IMG/VR virus record: IMGVR_UViG_3300010354_000703
Coordinates: 1-22,904 of that record
DNA: 22,904 nt
DNA from: a virus
Strand: one strand, 5' to 3'
Under the pieces are notes generated by a model. That model was not told the origin of the DNA. It made no database searches and worked only from the letters and a program-made list of their open reading frames with translations. Shown here in pieces: positions 5,700 to 11,073 of this stretch (position 1 is its first letter; each line of letters starts with the position of its first letter). The position numbers and the translations under genes were made by a program.

Positions 5700-6543
5700 T
5701 CTCAATCAGGTCATGATCTCCAACCTGATGGTCCAGCTGGGCAACCACACCAATCATCAGGTAGAAGAAGACTTGCTGCGTCATATGATCCTGAACTCCA
5801 TTCGCCTGTATAAGCAGAAGTTCTCTGGTGAGTACGGCGAGCTGGTCATCGCTTGTGACGATAAGAACTACTGGCGCCGAAAGGTCTACCCCTACTACAA
5901 GGCTAACCGCAAGAAAGCCAGAGAGAAGTCGGAGCTGGACTGGACTAAGATCTTTGAGTCCCTGAATAAGATCAGGGCCGAGCTCAGGGAGGTGTTCCCG
6001 TATCCGACCATCCAGGTGGACTCCGTGGAGGCCGACGACGTCATCGCCACTCTGTGCTCTCTCAAGGGAGCCACGGTGTCCAGCGAGCGGATCCTCATCC
6101 TGTCCGGTGACAAGGACTTCAACCAACTCCAGAAGTATGGCAATGTCGAGCAATTTGACCCAGTGAGAAAAAAATGGATCAAGACCGACGATCCGTATAA
6201 ATATGTACAGGAGCACATCATGAGGGGGGACACCGGAGATGGCATCCCGAACTTCCTCTCAGACGACGATACCTTCGTATCGGACAAGAGACAGAAGCCC
6301 CTCACGCAGAAGAAGATCGACGCCTGGCTAGGCAAGGATCCGAGCGAGTTCTGCGACGACATGATGCTCCGCAACTACAAGCGAAACCAACAGTTGGTGG
6401 ACTTTGAGTTCATACCAGAAGATGTCAAGACTCGCATCCTCGACGAGTACAAGGCCCAGTCCGGTAAGACCCGCGACAAGCTATTCAACTACTTCATCCA
6501 AAACAAGCTAAAGAATTTGATGGAAGTCATAGGCGACTTCTAA
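5686..6543 (+). CDS. rnh: T4-type RNase H / 5'-3' exonuclease (FEN-like)
   Basis: 285 aa, slightly shorter than T4 RNase H (305 aa). The FEN-family acidic residues are in place: Asp5 (MIILDLNQ), Asp58/59 (ACDD), Glu115-Asp117-Asp118 (VEADDVIA), Asp142/144 (SGDKDFNQL) and Asp182/185 (RGDTGDGIPN). Arg/Lys-rich YYKANRKKARE near 70-80 corresponds to the helical arch. The enzyme removes RNA primers and adjacent DNA from lagging-strand fragments at the phage fork, assisted by gp32, which is encoded downstream. The ATG lies 14 bases inside the glycosyltransferase gene. A T4-late-like TATAAATA at 6196 is inside this coding sequence. Confidence 0.93.
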   Translation: MIILDLNQVMISNLMVQLGNHTNHQVEEDLLRHMILNSIRLYKQKFSGEYGELVIACDDKNYWRRKVYPYYKANRKKAREKSELDWTKIFESLNKIRAELREVFPYPTIQVDSVEADDVIATLCSLKGATVSSERILILSGDKDFNQLQKYGNVEQFDPVRKKWIKTDDPYKYVQEHIMRGDTGDGIPNFLSDDDTFVSDKRQKPLTQKKIDAWLGKDPSEFCDDMMLRNYKRNQQLVDFEFIPEDVKTRILDEYKAQSGKTRDKLFNYFIQNKLKNLMEVIGDF

Positions 6544-6553
6544 GGAGATAATC

Positions 6554-6985
6554 ATGCGTAAGAGCGTAGCGGAGATTCTAGAAGAGATCGCCGCTCTGAA
6601 AAAGAAAGAAGACAAGATCATCAAGCTTCGCGAGAACGTGAGTAACATGGTGATGTTGAAGATCCTTCAGTGGACCTACGATCAGAGAATCAAGTGGCTC
6701 CTACCCGAGGGAGAAGTCCCGTATAATCCCACCAAGTACCTCGATCAGGAAGGCAACCTCTATAACGAGGCGCGCCGACTCTACCTGTTCGTGGAGGGCG
6801 GCAATCCGAATCTAAAGCAGATTCGTCGCGAGTTCTTATTCATCCAACTACTCGAGACACTGTCTCCTAAGGAGGCGCAGCTCCTGGCCTCCGTCAAGGA
6901 TAAGAAGCTCCCATACAAGGGCATCACTGAGAAGTTGGTACAGGAGGCATTCCCTGGTCTGATCAATGAGGCAGCACTGATATGA
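6554..6985 (+). CDS. Conserved T4-like phage protein, 143 aa (DUF6433-like)
   Basis: The sequence pattern is familiar from T4-like phages of marine and alphaproteobacterial hosts: an N-terminal helix (ILEEIAALKKKEDKIIKLREN), YNPTKYLDQEGNLYNEARRLYLFVEGGNPNL in two pieces, RREFLFIQLLETL, and a C-terminal DKKLPYKGITEKLVQEAFPGLI. I associate it with DUF6433, from memory. The function is unknown. Strong conservation next to replication genes suggests a core replication or regulation role, but that is inference. It has a good ribosome binding site (AAGGAG) before the ATG, 10 bases after the RNase H stop, and overlaps the next gene by ATGA. Confidence 0.75.
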   Translation: MRKSVAEILEEIAALKKKEDKIIKLRENVSNMVMLKILQWTYDQRIKWLLPEGEVPYNPTKYLDQEGNLYNEARRLYLFVEGGNPNLKQIRREFLFIQLLETLSPKEAQLLASVKDKKLPYKGITEKLVQEAFPGLINEAALI

Positions 6986-7137
6986 GCAAGACTTTTCATA
7001 AAGAGCCTGAGTACACTGACGGCGAGTATGGCAACTACTTCGCTCCGCACCAGAACAAAGACAATCGTCGCGCTAAGCGAATCGCGGTGCTCGCTAAGAA
7101 GAAGCGCCGAGACGATGACGAGGATTATGACACCTGA
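6982..7137 (+). CDS. Small highly charged protein, 51 aa, unknown function
   Basis: A short frame coupled on both sides: its ATG overlaps the upstream stop (ATGA) and its TGA overlaps the next ATG (TGATG). It begins MSKTFHKEPEYTDGEYGNYF, has a basic centre (NRRAKRIAVLAKKKRR) and ends in an acidic tail (DDDEDYDT). Basic patch followed by acidic tail suggests a disordered nucleic-acid or protein binder. Small proteins of this type sit next to phoH in other T4-like phages, from memory. No family assigned. Confidence 0.7.
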   Translation: MSKTFHKEPEYTDGEYGNYFAPHQNKDNRRAKRIAVLAKKKRRDDDEDYDT

Positions 7138-7391
7138 TGCCGACTTATACATTCACAGACTCCACTGGTAGAGAGTGGACGGAGTTCATGAGCATGAGCG
7201 AGCACGCCGAGTACTTACGTAGTAATCCGGATGTGCAGCAAGTACTTTATCCTACACCTCTCCTCGATCCGACCAGCCTGTCGGTCAAGGGGGTGAAGAA
7301 CAAGCCCGACTCGGGATTTAGAGACCTACTCAAAGATATGAAGAAGCGACACTCGGGAGGGTTGAGTAAGTCAACGATTAACACGTTCTAG
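7137..7391 (+). CDS. FmdB-like small protein lacking the zinc cysteines, 84 aa
   Basis: The N-terminus, MPTYTFTDSTGREWTEFMSMSE, follows the pattern of FmdB-type zinc ribbon regulators (MPTYEYxCxxCG ... F..MS). The C-terminus, with GFRDLLKDMKKRHSGG near 61-76, fits phage versions. All cysteines are absent: the first CxxC is DSTG and the second is replaced by NPDV. It therefore cannot form the usual ribbon, and the role (family function is itself poorly known) may rest on the C-terminal helix. It starts at the TGATG overlap and ends 7 bases before phoH. Confidence 0.65.
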   Translation: MPTYTFTDSTGREWTEFMSMSEHAEYLRSNPDVQQVLYPTPLLDPTSLSVKGVKNKPDSGFRDLLKDMKKRHSGGLSKSTINTF

Positions 7392-7398
7392 GAGTTCC

Positions 7399-8154
7399 AT
7401 GTACGAAGAGATCCAAGAGCTAACAAGAAAACAAAGAAAGCAGCTCAGAAGGAAGGAGAAACTTCAATACGATCCCAATCAGGCTCGTCGCGGCCTGGGA
7501 AATATGATGCTGAAGCGGGTCATGCCACTGACTGAGAATCAGCAGAAGACGTTCGAGGCCTACGAGTCCGGCAGGAATCTGCTGCTACACGGCATGGCAG
7601 GAACTGGCAAGACCTTCATCTCGATGTACCTAGCATTGGAAGACGTGATCAACAAGGAGGCCTACAATGATGTTACTGTCATTCGCTCTGTCGTTCCTAC
7701 TCGCGACATGGGCTTTCTACCTGGTAGCCAGGGCGAGAAGTCTAAGGCCTATGAGATGCCGTACTTCCCGATCGCAAAGGATCTCTTCAACCGCGGGGAC
7801 GCGTACGACATACTCAAGCAAAAGAAGCTGGTGAACTTCATCACCACCTCGTTCATCAGAGGAACCACCATCAACGACTCCGTCATCATCGTCGACGAGG
7901 TCGAGAACATGACTTTCCATGAGATAGACTCGGTCATCACTCGAGTCGGCAAAAACTGCAGAATCATATTCTGCGGAGACTTCAGACAGTCTGACCTGGC
8001 CAAGAGCGAGGATCGAAACGGCCTACTGAAGTTCATGGAGATAGTTGACAAATTACGCAACTTCGCTTACATTGAATTCGACAAAGACGACATCGTCAGA
8101 TCAGGATTAGTACGTGACTACATCATCGCTAAGACAAATCTCGGATACGCGTAA
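7399..8154 (+). CDS. phoH: PhoH-like P-loop ATPase
   Basis: 251 aa, of the short PhoH type widespread in marine and alphaproteobacterial T4-like phages. Walker A is GMAGTGKT at 65-72, Walker B VIIVDEVEN at 162-170 (Asp166, Glu167), and the sensor-like FCGDFRQSDL lies near 191-200. RSVVPTRDMGFLPGSQGEK (about 96-114) is the PhoH-specific loop. PhoH proteins are ATPases of uncertain role, linked to RNA metabolism and phosphate starvation in bacteria. The basic N-terminal helix (RKQRKQLRRKEK) may bind nucleic acid. AGGAG precedes the ATG. The last 41 bases overlap the nuclease gene if that uses its GTG start. Confidence 0.93.
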   Translation: MYEEIQELTRKQRKQLRRKEKLQYDPNQARRGLGNMMLKRVMPLTENQQKTFEAYESGRNLLLHGMAGTGKTFISMYLALEDVINKEAYNDVTVIRSVVPTRDMGFLPGSQGEKSKAYEMPYFPIAKDLFNRGDAYDILKQKKLVNFITTSFIRGTTINDSVIIVDEVENMTFHEIDSVITRVGKNCRIIFCGDFRQSDLAKSEDRNGLLKFMEIVDKLRNFAYIEFDKDDIVRSGLVRDYIIAKTNLGYA

Positions 8155-8866
8155 GGAGTTCTTACACCATCGTCTATCATTTGAAGAACTGAAGTCTCAT
8201 ACACTCGAGGGAGGATTCCGTCTGTACGAGAATGCGGACGGGGTCCTCTTTCCGTCTGTGACTACCGCTCTCGGAGACATGAAGAGGGAGTCGCTGATGG
8301 AGTGGCGCCGCAGAGTCGGCGAGGCCGAGGCAAACAAGATAGGTAGAGAGGCCGCTTCTCTAGGCACCAGGCTGCACACGATGTGCGAGAACTACCTGAA
8401 CAACGTGCCCGACTACGATCACAAGGCATTTCCCGGAGAGCTCGAGCTCTTCTCTAAAATGAGACCTGTACTCGACGAGCGAATCAGTGTAGTATACGCT
8501 CAAGAATTTCCGATGTACTCCCTCGACTTAGGAGTGGCCGGCAGGTGCGACTGCTTCTGCGTATTCGACGGGAAGCCCACGGTCGTAGACTTCAAGTCGT
8601 CCTCGAAATTGAAGAAAGAGGAGTGGATCGAGAACTACTTCATTCAGGCCACTGCGTACTGCCTGATGTTGCGAGAGAGATTCGGTCGTCCGATAGACAA
8701 GTTCGCCGTGCTGATCTCCTCGCCGGAGGGGATGCAGGTGTTTCACAAGGACACCGAAGACTATATAGAAGTGGCCAGAGACTACTTCAAGGGTTACCAC
8801 GCCAGGCACGGTCATACGCAGGAGTACTTCCGCGGCCTGATAGAGAGGAATGAGACATGTACTTAG
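8114..8866 (+). CDS. PD-(D/E)XK exonuclease (RecB/MGME1-like)
   Basis: 250 aa from a GTG at 8114. Motifs of RecB-family nucleases are in order: GTRLH at 84-88 (motif with His88), Glu131 in QEF, the core GRCDCF...VVDFKSS with Asp146 and Asp159-x-Lys161, and QATAY (Gln178-Tyr182), the QxxxY motif. It should degrade DNA ends in a metal-dependent way; recombination or host-DNA breakdown are both plausible. The start is uncertain: a strong AAGGAG sits at 8153-8158 but no normal start codon follows it in this frame, and conserved sequence begins around residue 20. The GTG with 41 bases of overlap into phoH is the only usual start available. Confidence 0.82.
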   Translation: MTTSSLRQISDTRKEFLHHRLSFEELKSHTLEGGFRLYENADGVLFPSVTTALGDMKRESLMEWRRRVGEAEANKIGREAASLGTRLHTMCENYLNNVPDYDHKAFPGELELFSKMRPVLDERISVVYAQEFPMYSLDLGVAGRCDCFCVFDGKPTVVDFKSSSKLKKEEWIENYFIQATAYCLMLRERFGRPIDKFAVLISSPEGMQVFHKDTEDYIEVARDYFKGYHARHGHTQEYFRGLIERNETCT

Positions 8867-9075
8867 ACTACTGGATGATCGCCATGCTCGTCGGTTGCTT
8901 CGGCGCCTGTGCATATCTCAGTCACTCCAGAGGTAGGCGAGACGGCATCCTCCTAGGCATAGAGGGAGCGTTCTCCTACTTAGAGAGACACAAGGTCATC
9001 TCGTTCTTGAAAGACGGATCCATCAAAGGCGCCAAGGGCAAGGTAGACGTCAAGAATTTGATGGACGAGGCATAA
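8857..9075 (+). CDS. Small single-pass membrane protein, 72 aa
   Basis: The ATG lies 10 bases inside the nuclease gene. Residues 5-21 (YWMIAMLVGCFGACAYL) form one transmembrane helix, followed by a positively charged SHSRGRRDG and a soluble C-terminal part ending VKNLMDEA. This suggests an N-out, C-in orientation by the positive-inside rule. T4-like phages often carry such small inner-membrane proteins of unknown function. Its stop codon TAA is embedded in the late-promoter-like CATAAATA upstream of the tmRNA. No family recognised. Confidence 0.7.
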   Translation: MYLDYWMIAMLVGCFGACAYLSHSRGRRDGILLGIEGAFSYLERHKVISFLKDGSIKGAKGKVDVKNLMDEA

Positions 9076-9078
9076 ATA
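9071..9078 (+). promoter_or_regulatory. Late-promoter-like motif before the tmRNA
   Basis: CATAAATA differs from the T4 late promoter TATAAATA by one base and is placed to start transcription around 9084, just ahead of the tmRNA acceptor piece. A related octamer (GATAAATA) forms both arms of the tail-operon promoter at 18908-18924. It also contains the stop codon of the upstream gene, so chance occurrence is possible. Confidence 0.4.
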
Positions 9079-9122
9079 GCGAACAGAATTATCGTAGAAG
9101 GAAGTTGAAAGACTACTTGGAC

Positions 9123-9150
9123 CCGGGTGCAACTCCCGGCGCCTCCACCA
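9123..9150 (+). ncRNA. tmRNA acceptor piece: T-arm and 3' acceptor strand with CCA
   Basis: T-stem 9123-9127 with 9135-9139, seven-base loop TGCAACT at 9128-9134, then the 3' acceptor strand 9140-9146, the A discriminator at 9147 and CCA at 9148-9150. The acceptor piece must extend upstream to about 9080-9110 to include the strand of the P2 helix. Confidence 0.9.
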
Positions 9151-9231
9151 CGAACACACCAGCCACCGAATAGAGCGTGTGGTCTTATATCGTGCTAGCC
9201 GATGAGATATGATAATCGGTGTGTTCTTGAT
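9151..9231 (+). other. tmRNA intervening segment, removed on maturation
   Basis: About 81 bases between the encoded CCA and the 5' G of the coding piece. GAACACACC (9152-9160) is perfectly complementary to GGTGTGTTC (9218-9226), so the segment folds back and continues the acceptor stem coaxially. This is the geometry expected of a permuted precursor awaiting end processing. Confidence 0.8.
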
Positions 9232-9361
9232 GGGGGCGAACTAGGATCGACAAGAGTGTAATAGGCGACTGGAGATAATCGTAGGCGACTACGTCAAGCG
9301 CAAAACGTTAAGTGCAAACGACAACTATGCACCTCGTTACGCCCTAGCGGCCTAACATGAG
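9232..9361 (+). ncRNA. tmRNA coding piece with proteolysis tag
   Basis: The 5' acceptor strand (9232-9238) leads into the D-like region and GGATCGACA, then the mRNA-like part. The resume codon is GCA at 9314-9316, the tag runs to GCC at 9350-9352, and TAA is at 9353-9355. The tag ends ALAA, a ClpXP-type degron. The end of the tag folds into a P5-like hairpin: CTCGTTA (9333-9339) pairs with TAAC-at-GAG (9353-9361), with GCC/GGC inside. Confidence 0.9.
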
Positions 9362-9366
9362 TTTTC

Positions 9367-9400
9367 GGTGGGTTTGACTTGGAAACAGAATAAACCCACC
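9367..9400 (+). other. Perfect 9-bp hairpin at the tmRNA 3' side
   Basis: GGTGGGTTT (9367-9375) pairs without mismatch with AAACCCACC (9392-9400) across a 16-base loop. No T-run follows, so it is not a standard intrinsic terminator. It may cap the coding piece, stop exonucleases, or mark the processing site between the tmRNA and the downstream mRNA. Confidence 0.65.
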
Positions 9401-9428
9401 ACTCTCAACACAAACACAGGAGACTACT

Positions 9429-9647
9429 ATGAATCCTTTCGAGATTCGACTCGCTCTGCTTAAACTCGCACAAGAGATTGAAAATGAACGAGCCATGAAT
9501 GAGCGCATTCGCCTAGAGAACGACTGGCAAATGATTCGCGAGAACGACACTAAGATCCCCTTCCCCACAGTTCCAGTAGTATCAGTCGAGGACGTCATCA
9601 AGGCGGCCGAGACTCTCAATGCCTTCGTATCGAAGAAGGACGCTTAA
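9429..9647 (+). CDS. Small helical phage protein, 72 aa, unknown function
   Basis: The ATG has an AGGAG ribosome binding site about 8 bases upstream, placed 28 bases after the tmRNA hairpin. The protein is an N-terminal helical region with charged and Leu residues (FEIRLALLKLAQEIENERAMNERIRLENDWQ), a Pro-rich linker (KIPFPTVPVV) and a second helix (VEDVIKAAETLNAFVSKKDA). The start, MNPFE-R, recalls a short family found in T4-like phages, from memory. The long first helix may form a coiled coil. No function assigned. Confidence 0.7.
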   Translation: MNPFEIRLALLKLAQEIENERAMNERIRLENDWQMIRENDTKIPFPTVPVVSVEDVIKAAETLNAFVSKKDA

Positions 9648-9662
9648 CAATAGGAGTAATGA

Positions 9663-10133
9663 ATGAAGTTTGCAAAGCACATCCTCGCCGCCGGCCTCTT
9701 GGCTTTGGCTACCGTTCCGGCCCACTCCGCCGCAGGAGTAAATGTAGGCACTCTCACCTGCGACGTAGACTCGGGAGTCGGGTATCTCATCGGATCTAGC
9801 AAGGACGTCGTCTGCGTCTATCGCGGCAACGGAAAGACCGAGCACTACGTCGGCAGCATCTCCAAGCTCGGGTTGGACCTCGGCGTCACCGGTAACCAGA
9901 CAGTAGTCTGGGCAGTGCTCGCTCCAGGTTCTCTCGGCAAGGGTGCTCTCGCCGGCAACTACTTCGGCGCCTCTGCCGAGGCCACTGTCGCCGTAGGCGT
10001 AGGTGTCAACGCCCTCGTAGGTGGCATGAAGAAGTCGGTCACACTCCAGCCGATCTCGGTGTCTGGACAGACCGGACTCAGCGCTACCCTGGCCGGTGCA
10101 TCGCTGCACCTCTCGCCAGTCAAGAACAAGTAA
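9663..10133 (+). CDS. Exported DUF992-type protein
   Basis: 156 aa. The first 22 residues form a signal peptide (basic start MKFAKH, hydrophobic core AAGLLALATV, AHS-AA cleavage site), so the mature protein should enter the periplasm. The rest fits the DUF992 family: VGTLTCDV with Cys33, GSSKDVVCVY with Cys51 (probably a disulfide pair), SISKLGLDLGVTG, VVWAVLAP, Gly-rich AVGVGVNALVGG and SVTLQPISVSGQTGLS. This family is, to my knowledge, concentrated in Alphaproteobacteria with unknown function. A phage copy suggests capture from a host. A good ribosome binding site (AGGAG) precedes the ATG. It lies between the tmRNA region and gene 33. Confidence 0.82.
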   Translation: MKFAKHILAAGLLALATVPAHSAAGVNVGTLTCDVDSGVGYLIGSSKDVVCVYRGNGKTEHYVGSISKLGLDLGVTGNQTVVWAVLAPGSLGKGALAGNYFGASAEATVAVGVGVNALVGGMKKSVTLQPISVSGQTGLSATLAGASLHLSPVKNK

Positions 10134-10161
10134 CACACTCACTCTATCAGGAGCTTCTCTT

Positions 10162-10401
10162 ATGAAAGTCAGTATTAAGTCGATGAGGTCGTCCTCTGAG
10201 ATCCTTCGTGGTATAGAGAAGCTCGTGATAGAGAAAGACATTCCCTACATAGACGCCGCCATTCACTACGCCGAGAAGAACAACATGGAGATCGAGACGG
10301 TGGCTAACATCATCAAGATGTCCACCGTCGTGAAGGCCAACATTCAGCTGGAGGCTGAGGCTCTCAACTTCATTCCGAAGACCGCACACCTCCCGATATG
10401 A
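10162..10401 (+). CDS. 33: Late-transcription co-activator gp33-like
   Basis: 79 aa. The core, YIDAAIHYAEKNNMEIETVANIIK, followed by ANIQLEAEALNFI, aligns by eye with T4 gp33 (YLEATTAFLEENSIPETQF ... IIEKIQSEAIDENLL). gp33 binds host RNA polymerase beta flap and links the sliding clamp to late promoters with gp55. Gene order 33-59-32 is the same as in T4, which strengthens the call. It is shorter than T4 gp33 (112 aa) and lacks a clear hydrophobic-acidic clamp-binding C-terminus like T4's DFLL. I chose ATG 10162 with AGGAG upstream over an earlier start at 10096 inside the DUF992 gene. Its stop overlaps gene 59 (ATGA). Confidence 0.8.
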   Translation: MKVSIKSMRSSSEILRGIEKLVIEKDIPYIDAAIHYAEKNNMEIETVANIIKMSTVVKANIQLEAEALNFIPKTAHLPI

Positions 10402-10973
10402 ATCCATTCGAGGCCTACACCACCTACCTGGCGGTGAAGAATCACTTCGAGCGTGACGGATACGACTACTTCAAGTATCGTGGCAAAGTGCCAGCGAAGC
10501 TGGAGTCCTTCTATGCTCGCAAGGACAGGTACTTCTTCGAGAAGCTGGCGCGCAAGGAAGACCTACTGGAATTCCTAGTCGCCAACTTCCTCGAGAATGA
10601 CAAGAGCTACTCGCGCGACCTCACACAGGAAGATGCCGAGCGAGTGTATCGAGACTGGGTGAAGAGGACTCAGTCGCTGACCTACAGATTCAGCGAGGAA
10701 CTCGAGAAGATCGAGGACCTGAAGCAGGCAGTCAGAGTAGAGGACGGGCAACACCCACAGCTACTGAAGATGTACATGCAGAAGAAGGTGTCAGCCGAGA
10801 CTATCCTAGTGATAGACTCTCTGGCCAACATCATCGAGGCGTGGGACAAGAAGATAGAGGACACAGTCATGTGGCCAACTATCAGGAGAAAGCTGGTCAA
10901 GTACAAGCCGTTTCTCAAGTTCGAGAAGGACAAGTTTCGAGAGATCGTTCTCGAGAGATACGTGAGGAACTGA
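10398..10973 (+). CDS. 59: Helicase loader gp59-like
   Basis: 191 aa against 217 in T4. It sits directly between genes 33 and 32, as in T4. The protein is helical and basic: MNPFEAYTTYLAVKNHF, YDYFKYRGKV, KLARKEDLLEFLVANFLEND, then a C-terminal domain around ALANIIEAWDKK and RRKLVKYKPFLKFEKDKFREIVL. gp59 binds forked DNA and gp32 and loads the replicative helicase gp41 at the fork. The N-terminal 'MNPF..Y..YLA.K.HF..D.YDYFKY.GK' pattern is characteristic of the family. The start overlaps the gp33 stop. The gene ends with two stop codons in tandem region TGATAA, about 100 bases before gene 32. Confidence 0.88.
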   Translation: MNPFEAYTTYLAVKNHFERDGYDYFKYRGKVPAKLESFYARKDRYFFEKLARKEDLLEFLVANFLENDKSYSRDLTQEDAERVYRDWVKRTQSLTYRFSEELEKIEDLKQAVRVEDGQHPQLLKMYMQKKVSAETILVIDSLANIIEAWDKKIEDTVMWPTIRRKLVKYKPFLKFEKDKFREIVLERYVRN

Positions 10974-11004
10974 TAATTTTTCTGTTCCATCTTTTGCTAC
11001 AGCA

Positions 11005-11073
11005 TGATATATAGAAAGGGCGTAAGCCCACATACGAAGCATACGCAACATACAACGCAATACGGAGAATACG
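11005..11073 (+). promoter_or_regulatory. gene 32 leader: extended -10, 5' hairpin and repeated ATACG motif
   Basis: TGATATATA (11005-11013) looks like an extended -10 box. A transcript starting near 11018 would begin with a GNRA-capped hairpin GGGC-GTAA-GCCC (11018-11029). It is followed by an unstructured leader with repeats of (C/A)ATACG at 11031, 11040, 11059 and 11068 and a variant CATACAACG at 11049. GGAG at 11064-11067 is the ribosome binding site. T4 gp32 represses its own translation through a 5' pseudoknot plus unstructured leader, so this is a candidate autoregulatory operator. Confidence 0.5.

Larger units (their letters stand above)
9079..9400 (+). ncRNA. ssrA: Circularly permuted (two-piece) tmRNA
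   Basis: tmRNA rescues stalled ribosomes and tags the unfinished protein for proteolysis. Here the 3' (acceptor) piece comes first in the gene and the 5' (coding) piece second, as in Alphaproteobacteria. The acceptor strand GGGGGCG (9232-9238) pairs fully with CGCCTCC (9140-9146) and includes the G3-U70 wobble that marks alanine charging. The T-arm has a 5-bp stem (CCGGG/CCCGG) and loop TGCAACT, and CCA is encoded (9148-9150). The coding piece contains the conserved GGATCGACA and a tag reading ANDNYAPRYALAA before TAA. A P2-like helix (ACTaCTTG near 9112-9119 with CAAGAGT in the coding piece) also forms. The exact outer ends are not certain. Confidence 0.93.

Noticed and set aside
6196-6203. 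Exact T4 late promoter octamer TATAAATA
   Set aside because: It lies inside the RNase H coding sequence (codons for Pro-Tyr-Lys-Tyr), about 350 bases from the next start. A chance match is more likely than an internal promoter, though not excluded.
10096-10161. Upstream extension of gene 33 to an earlier start
   Set aside because: It would overlap the end of the DUF992-type gene and has no ribosome binding site. ATG 10162 has AGGAG upstream and gives the expected protein start.
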